From Kaistella montana (lineage in GTDB: Bacteria > Bacteroidota > Bacteroidia > Flavobacteriales > Weeksellaceae): DNA of 64,000 nucleotides. The DNA is taken from positions 186,001 to 250,000 of the forward strand of contig NZ_JANFQP010000002.1 in assembly GCF_024436175.1 (NCBI RefSeq), given 5' to 3'. The notes beneath the pieces were generated by a model. That model was not told where the DNA came from, did not search any database, and saw nothing but the letters and a program-made list of their open reading frames with translations. Made by a program: the position numbers and the translations under genes. How positions within the stretch are numbered: the first letter of the stretch is position 1; each line of letters starts with the position of its first letter. Shown here piece after piece: positions 1-8,967 of this stretch.

Positions 1-1030
1 TAAGCATCAACACCAAAAGCATGGTGATTTGTTGACCAACAGACATTTCGATGCCGTAAATCTGCGCGATAAAGATAGAAGCGAAGGTCATGTACATCAT
101 ACTTCCATCGAGGTTGAAGGAATATCCTAAAGGCAAAATGAAAGAAACAATTCTGTTGTTGCAGCCGAATCTTTCGAGTTCTTCTACCAGTTTCGGGAAT
201 ACTGCTTCTGAACTGGTGGTAGAAAATGCAATCAACAATGGTTCTTTAATTCTTCTCAACAATTCGAAAAGTCGGTTTCCTAAGATAAAATAACCTACCA
301 AAAGCAAAACCAACCATAAAATTCCCAATGCAAAGAAGAAATCGCGAAGGTAAATGGCATATACTTTAAAGATTTCAAAACCGTTGGTTGCTACTACAGC
401 AGCAATGGCTCCCAAAACTCCAAACGGTGCAAACCACATGATGTAGCCTACCATTTTCAGGATGGCGTGTGCGCAAATATCGAATGCCTTAATGATCGGT
501 TTTACATACTCTTCGCCCATATTCGCCAAAGCCACGCCAAACATGATGGAAAATACCACAATCTGCAAGACTTCGTTGGTGGCAAATGCTTCAAATAAAC
601 TCTTTGGAATGATGTGTTTTACAAAATCTTCCATCGAGAAACCTTTGCTCGACTTCAGGAGTTCATCCGCCGAAGAAACATCTTGTATTGGGAGTTTGGT
701 AACGTGTCCCGGCTCTAGCCAATTGACCAAAACCAAACCGATAAACAGCGAAACCAAAGAAGCAGTGATAAACCACAGCATCGCCTTGGTTCCTACCCTT
801 CCAATCATTTTGATATCACTCATTTTGGCAATTCCCACGACTAAAGTAGTGAATACCAACGGCGCGATGATCATCTGAACCAATCGGATAAAGATGGTCC
901 CGAGAAGTTTGATGTTTTTGGAAAATCCTTCCGCACTTTCAGGATATTGGGTGTGAACAATGCCGCCCATAATAACCCCTAAAATCAGTGCAATAATGAT
1001 GGCAAAGAAGAGTTTGTTTTGACCTTTCAT
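1..1030 (-). CDS. Dicarboxylate/glutamate:cation symporter (DAACS family), 3' end outside window
   Basis: Inner-membrane secondary transporter of the GltP/DctA family, importing glutamate/aspartate or C4-dicarboxylates with H+ or Na+. The 343 visible residues start at ATG 1030 (MKGQNKLFFAIIIAL) and hold several hydrophobic helices. The family's re-entrant hairpin 1 is seen as the serine-rich AFSTTSSEAVFP. The binding-helix region reads SFNLDGSMMYMTFASIF, matching the family NxDG segment. The C-terminal part (hairpin 2 and last helix) runs off the window, so completeness cannot be judged. Substrate cannot be told from the sequence. A possible -7 element (CAAATATA on the plus strand, 1103-1110) lies upstream. 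Confidence 0.9.
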   Translation of the reverse strand, partial: MKGQNKLFFAIIIALILGVIMGGIVHTQYPESAEGFSKNIKLLGTIFIRLVQMIIAPLVFTTLVVGIAKMSDIKMIGRVGTKAMLWFITASLVSLFIGLVLVNWLEPGHVTKLPIQDVSSADELLKSSKGFSMEDFVKHIIPKSLFEAFATNEVLQIVVFSIMFGVALANMGEEYVKPIIKAFDICAHAILKMVGYIMWFAPFGVLGAIAAVVATNGFEIFKVYAIYLRDFFFALGILWLVLLLVGYFILGNRLFELLRRIKEPLLIAFSTTSSEAVFPKLVEELERFGCNNRIVSFILPLGYSFNLDGSMMYMTFASIFIAQIYGIEMSVGQQITMLLVLML

Positions 1031-1381
1031 AGTTTTTGTATTGTATGTTCAAATGAAACCGTGTGAAACAATGTGGTTTCCAATTAATTTTTCAAAGATT
1101 TACAAATATATGTTTTTTTGTTTTTTATGCATGATGAGGCAAATTTGTTCATGATTTCATCGCATTTCTTTGATAAATTTCACCAGTAACGGATTATCAT
1201 TCTGATTTTCAAAAATTTACCTTTAATTAAAAATACTATTTCTTATTTATTAAAAAAAGGGAAAAAACAGAAAAGATGATTTTGTTTTTAACGGAAAGAT
1301 TGATCCAGTCTTATGTTTCCCGAAAAAGCATAAAAAAACCTCCGGAAAATCCGGAGGTTGAATTATTTTAAAGAGGATGAA
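1031..1381. other. Intergenic region between symporter and BON-SH3 gene
   Basis: 351 bases without a credible gene. It carries a possible promoter -7 match for the symporter (1103-1110, minus strand) and the terminator of the next minus-strand gene at 1331-1359. The rest is AT-rich with no repeat or ORF that I can support. Confidence 0.6.
1331..1359 (-). terminator. Intrinsic terminator of the BON-SH3 gene
   Basis: Stem AACCTCCGG (1337-1345), loop AAAAT, stem CCGGAGGTT (1351-1359). On the minus strand it is followed by a T run, and it lies just downstream of the stop at 1382. Confidence 0.85.
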
Positions 1382-1801
1382 TTAAGCTTGCAAATATCTT
1401 GCGTAAGCGTAACCTTCTTCTCCATCAGCAGTTTTTACTTTCCACCAATCTTCGGAAGTTTGTTCTACCAAAGTTACTGATTCACCTTTTGCTGCTTTCC
1501 CAACGATTGCTGCGTCAGTTGAAGGTTCTTGTCTGATATTAAGGTTTGAATCTTCTGTAGCTACAGTTAATGCTGCACCAGCTGCTAAACCAACTACCTG
1601 AACATCCACGTTGATATCAGATGCGGAATAAGTAGAATCGATTGCTCCAAGTGCGTTCCATACTGCATCTTTCGCTGCGGTAGAACCTGCGTTTCCTGAA
1701 ACATAAAGAATTCCGTCTTGTTCGGTTACTTGAAGATTAGAAACTCCTGCCGATTGAGCTGCGGAGATTACTCCTGCGTATTTATCTTGTAATGCACTCA
1801 T
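1382..1801 (-). CDS. BON-like plus SH3b domain protein
   Basis: 139 residues without a signal peptide. Residues about 1-70 resemble a BON-type fold (the IxVxxxxGxxxVSGxA pattern appears as LQVTEQDGILYVSGNAG). Residues about 75-139 look like a bacterial SH3 domain (LNIRQEPSTDAAIVG, WWKVKTADGEEGYAYARYL). The layout is comparable to BON-LysM stress proteins such as YgaU, with SH3b in place of LysM. It lies 6 bases downstream of the BON lipoprotein gene, so the two are probably one transcript ending at 1331. A role in envelope stress is an inference. Confidence 0.8.
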   Translation of the reverse strand: MSALQDKYAGVISAAQSAGVSNLQVTEQDGILYVSGNAGSTAAKDAVWNALGAIDSTYSASDINVDVQVVGLAAGAALTVATEDSNLNIRQEPSTDAAIVGKAAKGESVTLVEQTSEDWWKVKTADGEEGYAYARYLQA

Positions 1802-1807
1802 AGTAAA

Positions 1808-2287
1808 TTATTTAACAGTGTAATTATAGTTAACTTTTCCAGCTTTCAAAGCGTCCACAGACATTTTGATTTTTCTTGCTTGCTCTGGAGAAACATTTCC
1901 GGTAAGAGTAAGCTCTCCGTTTACAACTTCTACTTTCACTGAAGGGAAATCTTTCACCGCATCAGTCACTTTTTGTTGAACAGCAGGATCAACTGCAGAA
2001 ACAGTTTCTACCACTACCGGTGCTTCGATGGTGGCCATATCCATAACATCTTTAACTCCAGGAATCGCTTTTAATGAAGCAATCATCGCATCTTTAGACG
2101 CTTGATCTTTAAAAGTTCCACTAAGGTGAGCAGTACCATCTTTCACTTCCACAGAAGCAGTAGGATTAGAAGTAACTACCGTGGTAGCTTGGGTTTGAAG
2201 TTCAGCATCTGTAACTTTCTTTTTACAAGAGATTGAACCGAATGACACAGCTAGCGCCAAAGCAGCCATTGCAAATGTTTTTTTCAT
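1808..2287 (-). CDS. BON domain lipoprotein
   Basis: 159 residues with a lipoprotein signal (MKKTFAMAALALAVSFGSISC, lipobox GSISC followed by KKK). Two BON modules follow: about 28-88 (PTASVEVKDGTAHLSGTFKD) and about 95-159 (PSVKVEVVNGELTLTGNVS), separated by a short linker. BON domains of the OsmY/BamE-neighbour type are thought to bind phospholipid and stabilise the envelope. It is the first gene of a two-gene unit with the BON-SH3 protein. The precise role is unknown. Confidence 0.85.
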   Translation of the reverse strand: MKKTFAMAALALAVSFGSISCKKKVTDAELQTQATTVVTSNPTASVEVKDGTAHLSGTFKDQASKDAMIASLKAIPGVKDVMDMATIEAPVVVETVSAVDPAVQQKVTDAVKDFPSVKVEVVNGELTLTGNVSPEQARKIKMSVDALKAGKVNYNYTVK

Positions 2288-2458
2288 AGTTGAATTTATT
2301 TAATGTTATAAAATATTATACTACCAAATTTAAACAATAAAAAGGATGCCGAAGCAATTATTTATGATAAATTTTTCTTAATTTTTTCTATTTCCTCATC
2401 CAAAATAGTTGTAATTCTTTATCAAAAACGCCATACATAATTATTGATTTCCAATCAT

Positions 2459-3070
2459 TTAACCCTTCACAATCGTCCGGAAAGTCAGATTAATTCTCGG
2501 AGTATGAATTTTCTTTGTCGGCGGCAAACGGTGCAACCAAAAACTTTGGGTTTGGTCTCTCATCACCAGCAGACTTCCGTGTTCCAAAAGCAATTCTACC
2601 TTCTCTTTAGTAAATTTATGTTTGAATGAAAACTTTCTTTCTGCCCCGAAACTCAGTGAAGCAATGGCACCGTTTTTCTTCAGATCTTTTTCGCCATCAC
2701 TATGGTATGCCATGCCTTCTTCCCCGTTATGGTAAAGGTTCAGCAAACAGGAATTAAATTCTTCCCCAGTTTTTTCTTCTGCTAAAGCTTTCAACTCGAG
2801 CAGTTCGCGTGTCCACGGAATGGCTTTTTTGGTAGAATTGGAATAGGTATATTCGAAATTTTCGTCGCCGTACCAAGCCACTTTTCTTTTGGTTAGAATT
2901 TTCTTCCCGAAAATCACGGCTTCATCGTTTTTCCATTCGATATCTTCCAAAAGTTGATGATAGAACGCATCCGCTTCTTCTTGATTGAGAATTTTGCCAT
3001 AATAATTCACCGTACCATCTTTGGGCAGCAAGTTCTTATTCGCGTCTGCAAGGTTTCCGAATAAATCCAT
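2459..3070 (-). CDS. AlkB-like 2-oxoglutarate/Fe(II) dioxygenase
   Basis: 203 residues, the usual size for AlkB/ALKBH2-like enzymes that oxidatively remove alkyl groups from DNA bases. The iron facial triad appears as HSD (in MAYHSDGEKDL) and a distal H in FWLHRLPPTKK. The 2-oxoglutarate-binding arginines sit in the C-terminal RINLTFRTI. A single gene read towards the BON genes; its start at 3070 faces the CocE-type gene (3135) with 64 bases between them. Alkylated-nucleic-acid repair is a family-based assignment. Confidence 0.9.
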   Translation of the reverse strand: MDLFGNLADANKNLLPKDGTVNYYGKILNQEEADAFYHQLLEDIEWKNDEAVIFGKKILTKRKVAWYGDENFEYTYSNSTKKAIPWTRELLELKALAEEKTGEEFNSCLLNLYHNGEEGMAYHSDGEKDLKKNGAIASLSFGAERKFSFKHKFTKEKVELLLEHGSLLVMRDQTQSFWLHRLPPTKKIHTPRINLTFRTIVKG

Positions 3071-3134
3071 TCCTTCAATTTTTAAAACCCAAATTTCTTT
3101 ATTTTTTTTATAAATTCGTTTAAAATTAATTTCA

Positions 3135-4991
3135 ATGAAAAAACACCTCCCTTTTATCCTTCTCTTTTGTTGGGTAATGGCGATTGCTCAAAAAGCGCCC
3201 GATAATACTTTTGTAAAAGAAAACTTCACCAAAAAAGAAGTGTACATCCCGATGCGAGATGGGGTAAAATTGTTCACCTCCATTTACATTCCGAAAGATA
3301 TTTCTAAAACCAAAAAATATCCTTTTTTGATGCAGCGAACCTGCTACAGCGTGGCTCCTTATGGGGAAAATGAATATCGTTCTGCTTTGGGACCTAACAA
3401 ATATTTGATGAACGAGAAATTCGTTTTCGTTTATCAGGATGTTCGCGGGAGATACATGAGCGAGGGAACTTTCACCAACATGACGCCGCAAGTTGAGAGG
3501 AAAACTAAAAAAGACGTTGACGAAAGTACCGATACCTACGACACCATCGAATGGTTGCTGAAAAACATCGCCAACAACAACGGAAAAGTAGGACAATACG
3601 GAACTTCTTATCCGGGATTTTATACTGCAGCTGGAATTTTAGCAGATCATCCTGCTTTGGCAGCATCTTCTCCTCAAGCGCCCATTTCCGATTTCTGGAA
3701 TGATGATTTCTTGCACAACGGAAGATTTATGCTCGGCTATTTCCGCACTTTTCCTGTTTTCGGAGTGCAAAAAACCAAAGCTGAGAAGGAAGGTTGGTAT
3801 ATGGATTCTTTCGTAAAACCCACTTCCGAAGACGGTTTGAAATTCTACCGCGAAATGGGGACTTTGAAAGACGGCTATGAAAAATATTACAAAGACAATT
3901 TCTTCATGACCGAGATTATGAATCACCCAAACTATGATGAATACTGGCAAAAAAGAAGTCTGCTTCCGCACCTGAAAAACGTCAACCATGCGGTAATGAC
4001 CGTTGGAGGTTGGTTCGATGCAGAAGATTTATCCGGTCCGCTGAATATTTATAAAACTATTGAAAAAACCAGTCCGAAAGCCAAAAACACCATCGTGATG
4101 GGACCATTTTCTCATGGCGCTTGGGCGAGAGAAACAGGAAAAGGTTTTCACAATGACATCTATTTTGGAGACAGTATTGCGACGTATTATCAGAAAAATT
4201 TAGAAACTAAATTCTTTCATCATTATTTAAAAGAAAATGCCAAAACCGACGCCGGATTGCCCGAAGCCGTAATGTATGACACCGGAAGCAAAGAATGGAA
4301 AGAATTTGCTAATTATCCACCGAAAAACGCACAGAAAGTTAACTTCTATCTTGCCGATGGAACTTTGAAAAACGGTCCATCAACAGGCGTTTCCGAATAT
4401 TACAGCGATCCGAATAATCCGGTTTTAAGTTCGGATAATCTTAAAGATTTCAACGGATTTACACCAAGAAATTACATGAGTGAAGACCAGCGTTTCGCAG
4501 AAGGCAGACCTGATGTTCTCACTTTCACGACCGATCCGCTCATGGAAGATTTGACTTTTGGTGGTGAAATTATGGCGAAACTCAACATCGCTTCAACTTC
4601 CACAGATGCGGATTTTGCGGTAAAATTAATCGATGTTTATCCGGAAGATTTTGTTCCGAAAGAAAAAAAGGACGGCGTGATTTATGGCAACTACCATCAA
4701 ATGGTGCGTAGCGAAATTATGCCTGCAAGATTCAGAAATTCACGAGAAAAAGGGGAAGCTTTGGTTCCCAATCAAAAAACGGCGGTGAATTTCCGTCTTC
4801 AAGATGTGATGCACACTTTCAAAAAAGGACACCGCATTCAGATTCAGATTTCCAGCACTTGGTTTCCTCTGTTTGCTGTGAATCCTCAAAAATTTATGGA
4901 AAATCCTAATTTTGCAACCAAAGAAGATTATACGAAAGCATTCATTAAAATCTTCGGAGACAGCTCTATTGAAGCCGATATTTTAAAATAA
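3135..4991 (+). CDS. Secreted CocE/NonD-type alpha/beta hydrolase (peptidase S15 family)
   Basis: 618 residues with a signal peptide (MKKHLPFILLFCWVMAIAQ). The N-terminal S15 catalytic domain has the nucleophile motif GTSYPGF and the early YIPMRDGVKLFTSIY segment typical of the family. The C-terminal jelly-roll X-Pro/CocE domain (about 400-618) includes DADFAVKLIDVYPEDF and GHRIQIQISSTWFPLF. Relatives include glutaryl-7-ACA acylase, cocaine esterase and X-Pro dipeptidyl peptidases, so the enzyme cleaves an ester or amide bond of an unknown substrate, probably in the periplasm. Ends at a bidirectional terminator shared with agmatinase. Confidence 0.9.
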   Translation: MKKHLPFILLFCWVMAIAQKAPDNTFVKENFTKKEVYIPMRDGVKLFTSIYIPKDISKTKKYPFLMQRTCYSVAPYGENEYRSALGPNKYLMNEKFVFVYQDVRGRYMSEGTFTNMTPQVERKTKKDVDESTDTYDTIEWLLKNIANNNGKVGQYGTSYPGFYTAAGILADHPALAASSPQAPISDFWNDDFLHNGRFMLGYFRTFPVFGVQKTKAEKEGWYMDSFVKPTSEDGLKFYREMGTLKDGYEKYYKDNFFMTEIMNHPNYDEYWQKRSLLPHLKNVNHAVMTVGGWFDAEDLSGPLNIYKTIEKTSPKAKNTIVMGPFSHGAWARETGKGFHNDIYFGDSIATYYQKNLETKFFHHYLKENAKTDAGLPEAVMYDTGSKEWKEFANYPPKNAQKVNFYLADGTLKNGPSTGVSEYYSDPNNPVLSSDNLKDFNGFTPRNYMSEDQRFAEGRPDVLTFTTDPLMEDLTFGGEIMAKLNIASTSTDADFAVKLIDVYPEDFVPKEKKDGVIYGNYHQMVRSEIMPARFRNSREKGEALVPNQKTAVNFRLQDVMHTFKKGHRIQIQISSTWFPLFAVNPQKFMENPNFATKEDYTKAFIKIFGDSSIEADILK

Positions 4992-5009
4992 TTTCCTTTT
5001 AAAACATAA

Positions 5010-5048
5010 AAAAATCTCTTTCAACGAATTGTTGAAAGAGATTTTTAT
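5010..5048. terminator. Bidirectional terminator between convergent genes
   Basis: Perfect stem AATCTCTTTCAAC (5013-5025), loop GAATT, GTTGAAAGAGATT (5031-5043), with A runs on the left and T runs on the right. It serves the hydrolase from the left and the agmatinase from the right. Confidence 0.9.
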
Positions 5049-5117
5049 TTTTTACCACAAAACGCACTAATTAATGTTTGTGTTTAAGTAAATCATCTTG
5101 ATTCTTTCTTCTTTCTT

Positions 5118-5969
5118 CTACTTCGAAATATGATAATACGCCAACATTTTGTAATACAATTTCGCAGCAAGGAAAGCTGTTGGTTTCGGCATCGCAGAAT
5201 CCATTAATTCTACAATATCAAATGCAACTACATTGCATTTTTCGAAGACTTTTCTCAATAGTTCCAAAGTTGGATACCACTGCAAACCGCCCGGTTCCGG
5301 AGTTCCTGTAGAAGGAGCAATCGATGGATCAAACGCATCCAAATCGATGGTGATATAAACATTTCCTGAAACTTTTTCTAAAACATCGTCGATCCAAGTT
5401 GGATTAACCGCGATTTCATGTGCCCAAAAACAATTTCCATCTTGTACATATTGCATTTCCTCTATATCTCCAGAACGAATTCCGACTTGTACCAAATTAT
5501 GTTTCTGACTCGCTTCAAAAACCGCACAAGCATGATTGGAAGTACTTCCGTGAAAATCCGGACGTAAATCGGTATGCGCATCGAGTTGTAAAACGGTCAG
5601 GTTTTCATATTTTTCTCCCACCGCACGAATCGAACCAATCGAAACGGAATGTTCCCCACCGAAAAGCGTGAAAAGTTTCCCTTCCTCGTTCAGCAATTCT
5701 TTGGTTTTTTGGTAAACTGCTTCTGTCATCGATTCCGGTGAAGCGTTTTCAGTGATTTCGCCGGCCAAATAAACACCTTCCAAATACGGCTCAGTTCCGG
5801 TTTCAATGTCATAAAGCTCCATGTTTTCAGAAGCGTCAAGAAAAAGTTCCGGACCTTTGTCGGCACCTTTTCCCCAAGTTGAAGTTCCATCGTAAGGAAC
5901 GGTTACGAGCATTACTTTTGAGGTTTCCAACTGTGCATTTTCCTCGGGAATTCCTGCGTATGTTTTCAT
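5118..5969 (-). CDS. speB: Agmatinase
   Basis: 283-residue ureohydrolase that converts agmatine to putrescine and urea. All metal-site motifs of the arginase/agmatinase fold are present: GGEHS (H107), LDAHTD (D130, H132, D134) and TIDLDAFDP (D209, D211), followed by APSTGTPEPGG, which is typical of agmatinases rather than arginases. Arginine decarboxylase lies 0.85 kb upstream on the same strand, separated only by an oppositely oriented HAD gene, so the two together form the arginine-agmatine-putrescine route. Confidence 0.93.
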   Translation of the reverse strand: MKTYAGIPEENAQLETSKVMLVTVPYDGTSTWGKGADKGPELFLDASENMELYDIETGTEPYLEGVYLAGEITENASPESMTEAVYQKTKELLNEEGKLFTLFGGEHSVSIGSIRAVGEKYENLTVLQLDAHTDLRPDFHGSTSNHACAVFEASQKHNLVQVGIRSGDIEEMQYVQDGNCFWAHEIAVNPTWIDDVLEKVSGNVYITIDLDAFDPSIAPSTGTPEPGGLQWYPTLELLRKVFEKCNVVAFDIVELMDSAMPKPTAFLAAKLYYKMLAYYHISK

Positions 5970-6071
5970 AAAAATGATAGATTTTGAATTATAAATTTTG
6001 GATTTTCAAAGATAATTATTTCTATCCTATTTCCTCTTATGGCTTTTTCTCATTTTTCTTTAATGAATGCT

Positions 6072-6079
6072 TAAATTTG
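6072..6079 (+). promoter_or_regulatory. Likely -7 element of the HAD gene
   Basis: TAAATTTG, a full match to the Bacteroidota -7 consensus TAnnTTTG, 14 bases before the ATG. No clear -33 TTG at the expected distance. Confidence 0.45.
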
Positions 6080-6092
6080 TAAAAAATTTAAA

Positions 6093-6752
6093 ATGCCATT
6101 AAAAGCTGTTTTATTCGATATGGACGGGGTGATTGTGGATACCGAACCGCTTCACCGAAAAGCTTATTTCAAAATGTTTGACGATTTGGGAATCGAGGTT
6201 TCCGAAGAGCTTTACACCAGTTTCACCGGCTCGTCAACGAAAAGAGTTTGCACCACTTTGGTTGAAAAATTCAATCTGGAGGAATCTCACGAAGACCTCG
6301 CCGCCATCAAAAGGAATTATTTCAAACATTATTTTGATCATGATCCGGATTTCGATTTAATATCCGGAGTGAGAAATTTGATCGAAAATTACTATGAAAA
6401 CGGCATCAAACTCGTTTTGGCTTCTTCCGCTCACATGAATACGATTAACTGGGTGTTCGAAAAATTTGACCTCGAAAAACATTTTGTAGGAAAAATAAGC
6501 GGCGCCGATCTCCAGGAATCTAAACCTCATCCGGAAATTTTCATTCTGGCTTCCGAAATCGCCGGCGAACCCAAAGAACATTGCATGGTGATTGAGGATT
6601 CTACCAACGGAATTGAAGCCGCATCAGCAGCTGAAATCTTCTGTGTGGCGTATCAAAGTGCTCATTCTAAAAGTCAGGTTTACGACAAAGCCAATTTGTT
6701 GGTCTCAGATTATGGCGATATTTCTTTTGAAAAAATCGGGCGTTATTTTTAG
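6093..6752 (+). CDS. HAD-superfamily phosphatase/phosphomutase
   Basis: 219 residues of the beta-phosphoglucomutase-like HAD subfamily. Motif I is FDMDGVIVDT (nucleophile D9, acid D11). Motif II is the serine in LVLASSA. The motif III lysine is in LQESKPHPEIF and motif IV is VIEDSTNG. A helical cap (about 18-80) follows motif I. The substrate, a sugar phosphate or other small phosphoester, is not predictable. It lies between speB and speA but on the opposite strand, so joint regulation is unlikely. Confidence 0.88.
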   Translation: MPLKAVLFDMDGVIVDTEPLHRKAYFKMFDDLGIEVSEELYTSFTGSSTKRVCTTLVEKFNLEESHEDLAAIKRNYFKHYFDHDPDFDLISGVRNLIENYYENGIKLVLASSAHMNTINWVFEKFDLEKHFVGKISGADLQESKPHPEIFILASEIAGEPKEHCMVIEDSTNGIEAASAAEIFCVAYQSAHSKSQVYDKANLLVSDYGDISFEKIGRYF

Positions 6753-6782
6753 CGGAAGTTTTTTAAGAGTAATTCAAATAAA

Positions 6783-6815
6783 AAGGAGCAACATTTCTGT
6801 TACTCCTTATTTTTT
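6783..6815. terminator. Terminator between HAD gene and speA
   Basis: Stem AAGGAG-C-AACA (6783-6793), loop TTTC, TGTT-A-CTCCTT (6798-6808), one mismatch, followed by a T run on the plus strand and usable in both directions. It abuts the speA stop codon. Confidence 0.75.
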
Positions 6816-8207
6816 TTAATATCCCAAAAGCTTCAAGACATCTTCCGGTTGCTGTTCTTCCCGGAAAACTTCGTAAGTGAAGTTGCCTTCATCATCTTTA
6901 TTAATGAGAATATGTTTTGGTTGCGGCATCAAGCAATGGTGAACACCACCATAACCAGCAATCGTTTCCTGATATGCTCCTGTATGGAAAAACCCGATGT
7001 ACAAAGGTTTGGTATCGCTGAAAACCGGCAAATAAATCGCGTTCGTGTGCTGCTCGGAATTGTAATAATCATCGGAATCGCAAGTCAATCCGCCCAAGAA
7101 AACCCTTTCGTAGGTATCTTCCCAACGATTCAAAGGAAGCATGATAAAGTGACGCGAAATCGCCCATGTATCCGGCAAAGTCGTCATGAAAGAAGAATCG
7201 ATCATGTTCCATTTTTCTCTGTCGTTCTGGCGTTTTTGGGAAATAATTTTATATAAATGTCCACCACTTTCACCAACGGTAAAACTACCAAATTCGGTAT
7301 AAATATTAGGTTCTTCTACGCCTTCTTCCTCACAGAATTTCTTGATCTGCGAAACGATTTCGTTCACCATATATTGGTAATCATAATCAAAATTCAAAGA
7401 AGTTTTGATTGGGAAACCGCCACCGATATTCAAGGAATCCACTTCAGGAGCAATTTTCTTCAAACGTGCATAAACTCGAAGACATTTGTACAATTCGTTC
7501 CAATAATACGCGGTATCTTTAATTCCGGTATTGATGAAGAAATGCAGCATTTTCAATCTCGCGTTCGGATGTTCCGCAATTTTTTGTGAGTAATAAGGAA
7601 TAATGTCTTTGTAACCAATTCCCAATCTTGAGGTATAAAATTCAAATTTCGGTTCTTCCTCAGAAGCGATTCGGATTCCGATATTGAAAGTAGTATCAAT
7701 ACTTTCGGTCAGTTTATCGAGTTCCCGGTAATTATCGAGAATCGGGGTGATGTTTTCGAAGCCACTGTTGATTAAATCGGAAATTTTCGCCAAATAATCA
7801 TCGGTTTTGAAGCCGTTGCAAATCACCTCCACGTTCTTGTCGAATTTTCCTTTATCGAAGAGCGATTTCACGATATCCATGTCATAAGCAGACGAAGTTT
7901 CTAGTGAAATATCATTTTTCAGTGCTTCTTCTAATACAAATGCAAAATGGCTTGACTTGGTACAATAACAATAGCGATATCCTTTCTTGTAATCGTTTTT
8001 TTCAATGGCCTCTTTGAACCACGCTTTTGCGCGTTGGATATTGGTGGAAATTTTCGGGAGATAATTAAATTTCAAAGGAGTACCAAACTTTTCGACGACC
8101 TCCATCAGCGGAATATCGTGAAATTGCAAAGTATTTTCCGAGACATTGAATTCTTCAGTCGGGAAATACAGGGTCTGGTCGATCAATTCTGAATATTTAA
8201 TTTTCAT
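6816..8207 (-). CDS. speA: Arginine decarboxylase (alanine-racemase fold)
   Basis: 463-residue PLP enzyme of the fold-type III decarboxylase family, forming agmatine from arginine. Visible features: the PLP-lysine region YRYCYCTKSSHFAFV, the substrate/PLP-binding SLNIGGGFPIKTSLNF, and the C-terminal GLTCDSDDYYNSE with the active-site Cys-Asp typical of these enzymes. It is much shorter than enterobacterial SpeA (about 650 residues) and resembles the Bacteroidota form. Agmatinase is encoded downstream on the same strand, which supports the specificity assignment over diaminopimelate decarboxylase. Confidence 0.88.
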   Translation of the reverse strand: MKIKYSELIDQTLYFPTEEFNVSENTLQFHDIPLMEVVEKFGTPLKFNYLPKISTNIQRAKAWFKEAIEKNDYKKGYRYCYCTKSSHFAFVLEEALKNDISLETSSAYDMDIVKSLFDKGKFDKNVEVICNGFKTDDYLAKISDLINSGFENITPILDNYRELDKLTESIDTTFNIGIRIASEEEPKFEFYTSRLGIGYKDIIPYYSQKIAEHPNARLKMLHFFINTGIKDTAYYWNELYKCLRVYARLKKIAPEVDSLNIGGGFPIKTSLNFDYDYQYMVNEIVSQIKKFCEEEGVEEPNIYTEFGSFTVGESGGHLYKIISQKRQNDREKWNMIDSSFMTTLPDTWAISRHFIMLPLNRWEDTYERVFLGGLTCDSDDYYNSEQHTNAIYLPVFSDTKPLYIGFFHTGAYQETIAGYGGVHHCLMPQPKHILINKDDEGNFTYEVFREEQQPEDVLKLLGY

Positions 8208-8344
8208 TTTTAAAGAGTCATATTTACGGGTTGAGAGTGCAAATTTGGTGAAAAAAGTTGGTTTTTTATTTTAAATTTATCACAAAAAATAAATTCCGAG
8301 AAAAAACCACAGAAGGTGAAACTTTTATAGCAGCAGCTTTCTTT

Positions 8345-8962
8345 TTAATGAGCGACAAAAACCACCAATTCGCCTCTTTCAAAATCGATTATCACTTGAT
8401 CTTCTGAAGCAAAATTACGGGTTCCTATTTTCCCGGTGATGTTGAGATTTTCTTTATTTAAAGGCCAATTGAGTCCTTTTGTAGAAATCGATTCTGCCAA
8501 AGGAAATGGAAACAAGGAAATCATTTTCCCTTTTACATTTTCCAATACTAAATGATTCGGTGCAAAAAAATAGGTTGAAAATTCATCGTAAAAAGTAATT
8601 TCCATTTGGTTTTTAAAGCGCGACACAACGGTTAAATTGCCCAGAAAATGATCCATTTCGCCACCGCTTCCTCCGTAAACATCTATTTTACTGAATCCTT
8701 TCTCCGCAATAATTTCTAAAGATTTCTCAAAATCGGTTTTATCTTGGTCGGGAGTATGAATAAATTTTTCGTGATAAATATTCTCATCTTTTCCCAAGTG
8801 CGAATCGAAATCTCCGGAAATAAAATCGAGTTGATCGAGTGGGAAGTTCTTTTCTTTTAAATAATGAAAAGCCCCATCAGAACAGGCAATCAATGAATAA
8901 CCTTCTGTTTCGGGGAGTTTTTCGGGCGGAATTCCGTTGATAAATAAAAGGGCTTTCTCCAT
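8345..8962 (-). CDS. thiN: Thiamine pyrophosphokinase
   Basis: 205-residue enzyme that transfers pyrophosphate from ATP to thiamine to make thiamine diphosphate. The N-terminal catalytic domain shows FISGDFDSH, HTPDQDKTDFEKSLE and VYGGSGGEMDHFLGNL, the aspartate-rich motifs of the family; the C-terminal substrate-binding beta domain ends with GTRNFASEDQVIIDF. I chose ATG 8962 (MEKALLFING). An upstream TTG at 8989 would add nine residues and overlap the previous gene. With ATG 8962 the gene starts 5 bases after the adenosyltransferase stop (8968), so the two are probably co-transcribed. Confidence 0.88.
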   Translation of the reverse strand: MEKALLFINGIPPEKLPETEGYSLIACSDGAFHYLKEKNFPLDQLDFISGDFDSHLGKDENIYHEKFIHTPDQDKTDFEKSLEIIAEKGFSKIDVYGGSGGEMDHFLGNLTVVSRFKNQMEITFYDEFSTYFFAPNHLVLENVKGKMISLFPFPLAESISTKGLNWPLNKENLNITGKIGTRNFASEDQVIIDFERGELVVFVAH

Positions 8963-8967
8963 TGAAA

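Noticed and set aside
3132-3596. Long minus-strand ORF opposite the CocE-type hydrolase gene
   Set aside because: Shadow of a well-supported coding sequence on the plus strand; no family resemblance.
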